Positions 29,412-36,372 of a stretch of DNA of 64,000 nt are shown piece by piece. The notes beneath the pieces were generated by a model that did not search any database, had not been told where the DNA came from, and saw only the letters and a program-made list of their open reading frames with translations. The position numbers were made by a program, and so were the translations under genes. Origin of the DNA: Paenibacillus sp. S150 (GTDB lineage: Bacteria > Bacillota > Bacilli > Paenibacillales > Paenibacillaceae); the NCBI RefSeq assembly GCF_019352175.1, contig NZ_JACBYI010000014.1, positions 62,001 to 126,000 of the forward strand. Reading direction: 5' to 3'. The first letter of the stretch is position 1, and the number at the start of each line of letters is the position of its first letter.

Positions 29412-31172
29412 TTATTTTATGGCTTCCGCCAGTGCGGTGAAGATTACGCCGAGCGCGTAGGCTCCGGCATCGGGGTAGCCGATGCTGCGTTCACCGACGG
29501 TCCCGGCTCTTCCCATCCGGGCGACGATGCCCTCAGTTCGTTGCGCCCCTTGGACGGCAGCCTCGGCGGCCTTGGCGAATGCGCTATGGAGCGTGTCGTT
29601 CTGCAGGGCGCTGCTCTTCCAGGATTCGGCGCAAGGAACGAGGGCGTCGATCAAGGTTTTGTCGCCGACCACGGCTCCTCTGCCGAAAGAGCGCTCCCCG
29701 GTATCCTGAATGCCTTGGACAGCGGCGGCCAGCAGTTCAGCCACTTCATAAATGGACAGGGAAGTTCTGCTTCCCGCGTACTTCCCTGCCGCACGGAAGG
29801 CGGAGCCCCAGATTGGGCCCGAGGCGCCGCCGCAGTGCTCCATAATAATCAGGGAGCACGCCTGCAGGAAGCTGCCGATATCCGCGGAATGATCCAGCAG
29901 CAGATCCTGCCACTCTGCCTTCAGCTGCTTGAAGCCCTTGGCCACACTCATGCCGAAATCGCCGTCTCCGGCATGGGCATCCAGCTCGCAGAAAGGCACT
30001 TCATTCACGATAATAATCTCGCTCATCTGGTCGATGAGATAGATGATATTGGACAGCAACAGGCGTTCGTTCCGGATGACCGCGTGGGCAGGATCGGTCT
30101 CATTGGTATACGAAACCCCGGAAGTCTCCGCCTGCTGCTCCAGAGGGCCGGCGTACTGAACGGGTTCCGTCTGTCCCGTAATTGTTAAGGCGGGAGTGGC
30201 GCAGGGCTTAGCCAGCCAATGGTTCAGCTCATCATCCAGCTTCATCAGGGTCAGTGAGGCTCCCGCCATATCAATGCTGGTCATATAGCTGCCAACGAGC
30301 GTGCGGCGGACGGTTAGGCCCCGGGCGGACAGCTCGCGCATTACGGAGTGGTTCAGCACGTACAATTCCTGCAGGGGCGTAGCGCCGAAGCCGTTTACGA
30401 GCACGGCAACTTCCTGGCCGGTTGTCCCGTCCAGCTCCAGGCCTGCCAGCAGGGAGGAGACCATGCGCCCGGCAAGCTCGCCGGCGCTGATAACAGGTTC
30501 TCTGCGGATGCCCGGCTCCCCGTGGATGCCGACGCCATACTCCATTTCATGCTCTGCCAGCTGGAAGGTGGGCGTGCCTTTGGCCGGCACGGTGCAGGAG
30601 GTAAAAGCAAAGCCGATGCTGCGCACCCGGTCCGCCGCATGCTGGGCGGCGCGCTTCACTTCCGCCAGCGGCAGGCCGGCCTCCGCTGCGGCCCCGGCGA
30701 TTTTATGCACAAAGATCGTGCCGGCCACCCCTCTTCTCCCGACAGTATACAGACTGTCCTCCACCGCGATGTCGTCTTCCACCTTCACATAGTCAACCGC
30801 GATGCCGTCTTCCTGAGCCAGCCGGGCCGCGTTCTGGAAGTTCATCATATCGCCGCTGTAATTCTTGATAATCAGGAGGGCGCCCTTGCTGCCGCTGTTG
30901 CCGCGCAGCGCCTGATATACCTGGATCTGGGAGGGGGAGGCGAAGACATCGCCGCATACCGCAGCATCCAGCATGCCTTGGCCGACAAAGCCGGCATGGG
31001 CGGGTTCGTGCCCGCTGCCGCCGCCGCTGATCAGAGTGACCTTTTGCGCGTTGCGCGCCTTTTTGGCGATAATTTTGTATTTGCTGTCAAATTCCAGCTC
31101 GGGATGGGCCATAACCATGCCATAGCCCATTTCGCGGATCAGGGTTTCCGGCTGATTGATAATCTTCTTCAT
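29412..31172 (-). CDS. Dihydroxyacetone kinase, fused DhaK-DhaL
   Basis: A 586-residue ATP-type dihydroxyacetone kinase. The N-terminal DhaK domain (about 1-330) has LISGGGSGHEPAHAGFVG and the covalent-binding His217 in EYGVGIHGEPG. The C-terminal DhaL domain (about 370-586) has DAHAGDGDFGMSV, which binds magnesium-ATP, and GGASGPIWGSAF. The ATG at 31172 follows AAGGCAAGGTG; longer in-frame starts would run into gldA. The gene begins seven bases after the gldA stop, so glycerol is oxidised to dihydroxyacetone and then phosphorylated by one operon. Both domains in one chain point to the ATP-dependent, not the PTS-dependent, type. Confidence 0.93.
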   Translation of the reverse strand: MKKIINQPETLIREMGYGMVMAHPELEFDSKYKIIAKKARNAQKVTLISGGGSGHEPAHAGFVGQGMLDAAVCGDVFASPSQIQVYQALRGNSGSKGALLIIKNYSGDMMNFQNAARLAQEDGIAVDYVKVEDDIAVEDSLYTVGRRGVAGTIFVHKIAGAAAEAGLPLAEVKRAAQHAADRVRSIGFAFTSCTVPAKGTPTFQLAEHEMEYGVGIHGEPGIRREPVISAGELAGRMVSSLLAGLELDGTTGQEVAVLVNGFGATPLQELYVLNHSVMRELSARGLTVRRTLVGSYMTSIDMAGASLTLMKLDDELNHWLAKPCATPALTITGQTEPVQYAGPLEQQAETSGVSYTNETDPAHAVIRNERLLLSNIIYLIDQMSEIIIVNEVPFCELDAHAGDGDFGMSVAKGFKQLKAEWQDLLLDHSADIGSFLQACSLIIMEHCGGASGPIWGSAFRAAGKYAGSRTSLSIYEVAELLAAAVQGIQDTGERSFGRGAVVGDKTLIDALVPCAESWKSSALQNDTLHSAFAKAAEAAVQGAQRTEGIVARMGRAGTVGERSIGYPDAGAYALGVIFTALAEAIK

Positions 31173-31179
31173 GGCAGAA

Positions 31180-32313
31180 TTACACCTTGCCTTTCTTGAA
31201 AGCCTGCCCGAGCTGGTCGGCGACTGCAATGGCTGCCGCCACCGCTTCCGGTGTGACCGGGAACGGCATGGAATGAATCGATTCCTCCGGGATGCAGGCC
31301 TTGCGGGCGACCTCAAGCAGCTCCTCCCCGGTGATGGAGTGGACGCCGATGTCGGCCAGGCATACGGGAAGGCCTACCGAAGCGCAGAAAGCAAGCACTT
31401 CCTGTATTTCGCGGCTGCCGGCATTCTCCAGCACCAGCTGGGCCAGCGTACTGAAGGCGACCTTTTCCCCATGGTAATAGTGATGGCTTCCTTCCAGCAC
31501 GGTCAGACCGTTGTGGATGGCGTGGGCTGCGGCAAGCCCGCTGCTCTCAAAGCCGAGGCCGGACAGCAGGATGTTGGTTTCGACGATATTTTCCAGCGCA
31601 GGGGTGACAACGTTCTGGTCACAGGCCAGCTTTGCCTTGACACCGTCCTCCAGCAGGGTTTCATAGCAGACACGGGCCAGCGCAAGCGCGGCTTTCGTCC
31701 CTTTGGCCCCGGTGCTCACACCCTCCCGCACACCGCAGGGCAGCCCGGCATTCACGTTCGAGAATGATCTGGATGTGGCTCTGGCTTCAAAATAAGTCGA
31801 TAATGCATCACCCATGCCGGAAACGAGAAATCTCGTTGGGGCCTCTGCAATGATGGTCGTATCGATCATGACCACGGAGGGGCTTTGCTTGAAATAGGCA
31901 TAGTCGTCAAAAGCGCCTTCCGGTGTATATAAGACCGCGGAATGGCTGGTGGGAGCGTCTGTCGCGGCGATGGTCGGAACGATGATTAAGGCGTCTCCTT
32001 CCGCCACACATTTTGCCGTGTCAATCGCTTTGCCTCCGCCGAGGCCGATGGTACAGTCACAAGCATGCTCACGGGCAAGCGCCTGCAGCCTGGCGGCTTC
32101 CTGCCGGGAGCACTCGCCCTGGAAATTTCCGGTGACCAGGGTGATGCCGAACTGGCTGCTGGTAGCATCCAGCTTCGCCTTGACCCGCTGCACATCATCC
32201 GGGTGGGCGATCAGCAGCGCGGAATTTCCGAATGTCTTCACAAAGTAGCCAAGGTTAAGCAGCTCGTCTTCTCCCTGGATATATTTGGCAGGGCTGATGA
32301 ACACTTTTCTCAT
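31180..32313 (-). CDS. gldA: Glycerol dehydrogenase, zinc/NAD type
   Basis: A 377-residue iron-containing-alcohol-dehydrogenase-family enzyme. Visible are the NAD-binding GLGGGKAIDTAK, TIAATDAPTSHSAVLY, zinc ligands in SGMGDALSTYFEA (Asp), AAHAIHNGL (His) and HYYHGEKVAFS (His). It oxidises glycerol to dihydroxyacetone, the substrate of the kinase encoded next. AGGAGGA precedes the start. Its leader holds two tandem 63-bp elements, and the divergent gene encodes a PocR-type regulator. Confidence 0.93.
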   Translation of the reverse strand: MRKVFISPAKYIQGEDELLNLGYFVKTFGNSALLIAHPDDVQRVKAKLDATSSQFGITLVTGNFQGECSRQEAARLQALAREHACDCTIGLGGGKAIDTAKCVAEGDALIIVPTIAATDAPTSHSAVLYTPEGAFDDYAYFKQSPSVVMIDTTIIAEAPTRFLVSGMGDALSTYFEARATSRSFSNVNAGLPCGVREGVSTGAKGTKAALALARVCYETLLEDGVKAKLACDQNVVTPALENIVETNILLSGLGFESSGLAAAHAIHNGLTVLEGSHHYYHGEKVAFSTLAQLVLENAGSREIQEVLAFCASVGLPVCLADIGVHSITGEELLEVARKACIPEESIHSMPFPVTPEAVAAAIAVADQLGQAFKKGKV

Positions 32314-32329
32314 GACTTGTTCCTCCTAA

Positions 32330-32455
32330 AGTTTTGTTGGCATAGCAACCTGATTAAGCATCGTACAAAACTGTCTCCGGAAGCATACGCTTAGTTTTGT
32401 TGGCATAGCAACCTGATTAAGCATCGTACAAAACTGTCTCCGGAAGCGTATGCAC
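32330..32455 (-). repeat. Tandem 63-bp duplication in the gldA leader, RNA-like
   Basis: Two copies (32330-32392 and 32393-32455) are identical over 53 bp and differ only at the end (GCATACGCTT against GCGTATGCAC). In the transcript each unit forms AGUUUUGU ... ACAAAACU. The two internal differences make GCATACGCTT (32383-32392) the perfect complement of AAGCGTATGC (32444-32453), a 10-bp stem around one unit. The last ACAAAACT runs straight into the gldA ribosome site. A -10 like TATAAT on the minus strand at 32473-32468 would place both copies inside the untranslated leader. Confidence 0.8.
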
Positions 32456-32467
32456 GGGTATACCTTC

Positions 32468-32496
32468 ATTATAGACAGGTCCCGTTACAGAAGCAT
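32468..32496 (-). promoter_or_regulatory. Candidate promoter of gldA-dhaKL
   Basis: On the minus strand a perfect TATAAT (-10) lies at 32473-32468. The -35 position 17 bp away reads ATGCTT, a poor match, which suggests activator dependence. The start of transcription would be near 32461. Confidence 0.4.
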
Positions 32497-32568
32497 GGAA
32501 GGAAACTGGCGAATTTAAGCGTTTTCAGATCGTAAATTCTTGTTATTTTCGAAAAAAATATAATTATC

Positions 32569-32611
32569 TTGTTCTATTCTATACAAATTCGATATAATTC
32601 AGAATAGAACA
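32569..32611 (+). promoter_or_regulatory. Promoter of the PocR-type regulator inside an 11-bp dyad
   Basis: -35 TTGTTC (32569), 18-bp spacer, -10 TATAAT (32593-32598). The arms TGTTCTATTCT (32570-32580) and AGAATAGAACA (32601-32611) form a perfect inverted repeat that covers the -35 and lies just after the -10. Centres are about 31 bp apart, three helical turns, so it is a likely repressor or autoregulatory operator. Confidence 0.65.
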
Positions 32612-32645
32612 GGCGTTACTGAGCCAGGGAGGGAGACCGGCGGCA

Positions 32646-33689
32646 ATGCTGCAATCCAAATATGATCTGAAGTCGATTATTGATCTTGAGAAATGGCATG
32701 CGCTTCAGGATTCACTGTCCCTCGTCACACAAATGGCCATCATCACCGTTGATTACAAGGGGGTTCCGGTTACCCGCCACAGCCACTGCCAGTCCTTCTG
32801 CCAAGCGGTGCGCCAGGATGCCGGGCTGTCCGCATACTGCCAGAAATGCGATGCGCGCGGCGGCCTGGAAGCTGTCCGTCTGAACAAGCCTTATGTATAT
32901 TTATGCCACTTCAACATTCTTGATATAGCGATACCCATTACCATTGACAATCAATATGTGGGAGCTGTGATGGCCGGGCAGGTCAGACTTGCGGACAACT
33001 CCGCTTCCCGGCTGGAGCAGATTGTATCCCGTCCGGCTTCACAAGAGAGTGAAGGCGCATTTGCTGCGCTGGGAGAAGAGTACAGCCAGCTGCCCGTCAT
33101 GCCGTATGCGCAGGTGGCCACCATTGCCGAGATGCTGTCCCATCTGTGCAATTATATTGTTGAGGAAGCAAGCCGGAAGAATGAAATTATGGAGCTGTAC
33201 CAGCAAGCTCTGGGCGCACCCTATGTTGAGGCGCAGCCTGCTAAGGTTCAGGCGGATTGGAGCTTCCGGCACCCGGCAGAGGCACAGGAGGAGCTGTCCG
33301 TTACACCCGCCGGGTCCGGAGCCGAACCATTGGCCGCTGCAGCCGTGGAAACAATAAGGTCCTCCAATCCCATACTGCAGCCGGCCTTTGATTACATCTT
33401 CAGCCACAAGCACGAGAATTTTCCGCTGGAGGCGATGGCACAGCTCTGCCATATCAGCCCCAGCTATTTCAGCCGCCTGTTTGTGCGGGAGAGCGGAGAG
33501 AACTTCTCAGCCTGCGTCTCCCGCCTCAAAATCGGGTGGGCCAAGCAGCTTCTGGAAACGACGGAGCTGTCCATTAATCAGATCAGTGACCATCTGAGCT
33601 TTTGCGACGCGGGGTACTTTATCAAAATCTTCAGGAAGCATGAGCAGCGGACCCCGGCAGCCTATCGATCATTCATCCGTGGTGACTAG
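32646..33689 (+). CDS. PocR-domain AraC-type regulator of glycerol genes
   Basis: A 347-residue regulator. Residues about 8-170 form a PocR ligand domain with conserved cysteines (HSHCQSFC, AYCQKCDARGG) and VYLCHFNILDIAIPI with GAVMAGQV. The C-terminal ~100 residues form an AraC double helix-turn-helix (LEAMAQLCHISPSYFSRLFV, INQISDHLSFCDAGYFIKIF). PocR domains sense glycerol- or propanediol-like ligands. It is divergent from gldA-dhaKL, its expected target. Its last 21 bases overlap the end of a convergent gene. Confidence 0.88.
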   Translation: MLQSKYDLKSIIDLEKWHALQDSLSLVTQMAIITVDYKGVPVTRHSHCQSFCQAVRQDAGLSAYCQKCDARGGLEAVRLNKPYVYLCHFNILDIAIPITIDNQYVGAVMAGQVRLADNSASRLEQIVSRPASQESEGAFAALGEEYSQLPVMPYAQVATIAEMLSHLCNYIVEEASRKNEIMELYQQALGAPYVEAQPAKVQADWSFRHPAEAQEELSVTPAGSGAEPLAAAAVETIRSSNPILQPAFDYIFSHKHENFPLEAMAQLCHISPSYFSRLFVRESGENFSACVSRLKIGWAKQLLETTELSINQISDHLSFCDAGYFIKIFRKHEQRTPAAYRSFIRGD

Positions 33690-34247
33690 GGGCTTGGCAT
33701 GCTCAGCCTCCGCATCCGCAACATAACCCTGGATAGCTGCTGCCAGCCAGCAGGCCTGTTCAAGCATGCCTTCAGCGTTAAAGGGCACAGGTCCGACTGG
33801 AAGAATAAGCTCTTCCGGATTTATATCCGGCTGTGGAAAACTACTGCTTGAGCAGGCTCTGCGCACAGAACCTAACCCTTCCTGCAGGTGCGCTTCCTCC
33901 GCCCTGGCCCGCAGCATCCGGTCCGGGCTGTGACCGCCATCCTCGATCCACCGCAAGACGCTCTCCCCCGGCTGCTCCGGAATATCTTTTAGAATCGCTG
34001 CAAATTCCGTCATCATACGCAATACTCCATAAGCCTCCCCGCAATAACCGGAGACCAGCAACAGACGCAGGGCAAGTGCCGACTTATGAAACCGGGTTGC
34101 CAAATGCAGCAATATATGATTCTGCAGGCTCTGCGGAAAGGGCTGTTCAGTCAGAAATACGCCAAGCCGCTCCAGCGAATCATCATATCGTTTCAGCAAT
34201 GCCCGGTGATTATGGCTCATTTCGGCAACGATTTCACGGTCGTACAT
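33669..34247 (-). CDS. Hypothetical helical protein
   Basis: A 192-residue soluble protein with a helix-rich pattern and a hydrophobic stretch KSALALRLLLVSGYCGEAYGV. It is not recognised; the FHKSALALR..A..VLRMM layout is faintly like DUF5677-type proteins, but this is not firm. The start has weak ribosome binding. It overlaps the end of the PocR gene on the other strand by 21 bases and is divergent from the LacI gene. Confidence 0.55.
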   Translation of the reverse strand: MYDREIVAEMSHNHRALLKRYDDSLERLGVFLTEQPFPQSLQNHILLHLATRFHKSALALRLLLVSGYCGEAYGVLRMMTEFAAILKDIPEQPGESVLRWIEDGGHSPDRMLRARAEEAHLQEGLGSVRRACSSSSFPQPDINPEELILPVGPVPFNAEGMLEQACWLAAAIQGYVADAEAEHAKPLVTTDE

Positions 34248-34399
34248 CCTTCACTCGCCTCACATCATTATTAGTTCCTGTCTGCACCTTCAATGTAGGT
34301 TATGAAACGCTTTCCATGTCAACCTCATATTTGCTTTTGCCAAAAAACCGGGCTTATACTTGTCTGATATGAAATCGTGAAGTCAGGCGGGGGGATCGT

Positions 34400-35008
34400 A
34401 TGGCAAATATAAAAGATATTGCGAGAATTGCCGGAGTGTCGGTTACAACTGTGTCCCGGGTGATCAACGGGCATCCTTATGTAAGTGCGGAGAAGCGGGA
34501 GGCTGTCCAGAGAGCGATGGAGGCGGTCAATTATGAGCGGAACATCAACGCGGTTCATCTGAGCAGAGGAAAAACAAATCTGATCGGGGTCGTTGTCCCC
34601 TCCATCCGCCGCCCATATTTCAGAATGGAGGTCGAAGGCATCGCGGAGGAGGCCATCAAGGACAATTACAAACTGGTGCTTATCCAGACGAACTATGAAA
34701 CCGTTCGTGAGCTGGATGCTCTCATGATGCTGAAGGGCAAGGAACATCATAAAATCGGCTATTGCCTGGCGAGAAAATCCAGCCCCAACAGCAAACAGGG
34801 AGCAGCGGCTTATCTGGATTTTTATAAGAATATGAACGAGGCGCACAATCCGGCCCACATCTTTCATTACTGTACAAAAATTATGAATATCACCACTTTT
34901 GAAATTCCTATCGTTCAAATCGGCAGGAGGGCCTTCCTGCAAGTGATGGACGGCAGCCGTTCCCATGAAGAGATCCCCATTCATTTAATCGAACGGTCAA
35001 CCGTGTAG
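34400..35008 (+). CDS. Shortened LacI-family regulator with internal deletions
   Basis: A 202-residue protein with an intact LacI headpiece (IKDIARIAGVSVTTVSRVI, hinge AVHLSRGKTNLIGVVVP). Family members are about 335 residues. The frame runs through normally to EALDMLKGK-like DALMMLKGK, then jumps to EHHKIGYCLAR, and after HIFHYCTKIM jumps again to NITTFEIPIVQIGR, ending with the usual LIERSTV. So about 75 and 60 residues seem missing from the sugar-binding domain, both times in frame. The ribosome site GGGGGGATC and the start look intact. It may be non-functional or a ligand-blind repressor for the rhamnogalacturonan genes downstream. Confidence 0.75.
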   Translation: MANIKDIARIAGVSVTTVSRVINGHPYVSAEKREAVQRAMEAVNYERNINAVHLSRGKTNLIGVVVPSIRRPYFRMEVEGIAEEAIKDNYKLVLIQTNYETVRELDALMMLKGKEHHKIGYCLARKSSPNSKQGAAAYLDFYKNMNEAHNPAHIFHYCTKIMNITTFEIPIVQIGRRAFLQVMDGSRSHEEIPIHLIERSTV

Positions 35009-35106
35009 GCTCAGGTGTCTGCCGGGCTGCAAAAAAGTCCGATTGCAGGATATTCCGCCTTTTCCCATAATGATACTAGTTCATATACATGAAAGGGGAG
35101 GAACGC

Positions 35107-36372
35107 ATGGCGGACTCCGCAAGGCCTCATTTGCTTCTGAAAATGGATGTGTCCGCAGCGGGTGTGCGGAACAAGCTTCTGCTCGGTGACCTGGACGGCG
35201 ACGGACGGATGGAACTGGTGCTGGTGCAGGGAAACGGGGGGATCGATGACAGGTACGTCCCCCATCAGGTTCAGTGCGTCACCGCTTACGGTCTGGATGG
35301 CTGTCAGCTGTGGCAGAAAGGAATTCCTGATCCCGATGCCGGCAGTAGCGGTTCCGATTTCCCGGCGCAAATTGCCGATATCGACGGAGACGGCAGAAAT
35401 GAAGTGCTGTGTGTGATGGAAGGGCGGTTCCTTGTGCTCGACGGGCGGACAGGCGAAGAGAAGCAAGCTTTTGATCTGCCGGGTGAATACGCCCATGACT
35501 GCATCATTCTGGCGAATCTGTCGGGCGGCGAACAGGCGACGGATATTATCTTGAAGGACAGATACCATACGCTATGGGCGCTTGACCGGTATTTCAATCT
35601 GCTCTGGACCTATGAAGGCAACCCGGGGCATTTCCCGTGGGTCCATGATTTTGACGGGGATGGCCGGGATGAGGTGATGGCCGGCTACGATATGCTGGAC
35701 CATGACGGCACGCTGCGCTGGTCCTGCCGTGATCTGGAGGATCACGCCGACTGTATCTGGGTCGGTGATGTGAGCGTGACAGGCGGGAAGCAAATTGTGA
35801 TCGGCGGCAGTGTCACCGTTATGTATGATCCGGACGGAGCGGAGCTCTGGAGATATTCCGGGTCCGTCGAATCCCAGCACATCGCTCTCGGCAAATTCCG
35901 CAGTGATCTGCCCGGACTGCAGGTTGCCGGACTGGACCGGATCATCCGTGGCGATAAGGACAACAACTTCTCGGAATCGGGCAAGGACGCGCTTTTCCTG
36001 CTGGACCGGGACGGGCGTGAGCTGTGGAAGGAAGAACGGACCACCTCGGGATGGCTGACGATTGTGGAGACGGTGCGGCACTGGGATGACAGCGGCCTGG
36101 ATTATATCTTCGCCTACCGGAGAGGAGGAGGCATTCATCCTGCGCTCTACAATGGGCATATGGAGGAGACGGTCACGTTTCCGATTGACGGTATGGCCGC
36201 ATATGCCGATCTGACGGGGGCAGGGAGCACCCATATTCTGATTTATACCGATGTGGAGGTGCATGTCTATGGCAGCCGCCCCGGAACGCTGGACGCTGCA
36301 CGCCCGGGTGAAGCTCTGGCACAGCCCAAGCGGCTGTACAGCTCAACCCTGTACCCGGGAGGAGAATACTGA
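35107..36372 (+). CDS. Intracellular PL11-like FG-GAP beta-propeller protein
   Basis: A 421-residue protein with repeated calcium-binding DxDGDGxxE blades: DLDGDGRMELV, DIDGDGRNEVL, DFDGDGRDEVM. This is the blade pattern of PL11 rhamnogalacturonan lyases and related propellers, but the N-terminal FnIII-like part and a signal peptide are both lacking, so it should be cytoplasmic. The ATG at 35107 follows AAAGGGGAGG; an earlier ATG precedes that site. It overlaps the start of the GH105-type gene by one base (TGATG). It may bind or cleave imported rhamnogalacturonan pieces; lyase activity is not proven by sequence. Confidence 0.7.
   Translation: MADSARPHLLLKMDVSAAGVRNKLLLGDLDGDGRMELVLVQGNGGIDDRYVPHQVQCVTAYGLDGCQLWQKGIPDPDAGSSGSDFPAQIADIDGDGRNEVLCVMEGRFLVLDGRTGEEKQAFDLPGEYAHDCIILANLSGGEQATDIILKDRYHTLWALDRYFNLLWTYEGNPGHFPWVHDFDGDGRDEVMAGYDMLDHDGTLRWSCRDLEDHADCIWVGDVSVTGGKQIVIGGSVTVMYDPDGAELWRYSGSVESQHIALGKFRSDLPGLQVAGLDRIIRGDKDNNFSESGKDALFLLDRDGRELWKEERTTSGWLTIVETVRHWDDSGLDYIFAYRRGGGIHPALYNGHMEETVTFPIDGMAAYADLTGAGSTHILIYTDVEVHVYGSRPGTLDAARPGEALAQPKRLYSSTLYPGGEY

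Noticed and set aside
34304..34314. GAAACGCTTTC as a cre site
   Set aside because: The arms are one base too close for the cre consensus; it could be a LacI operator but the adjacent LacI protein is incomplete.
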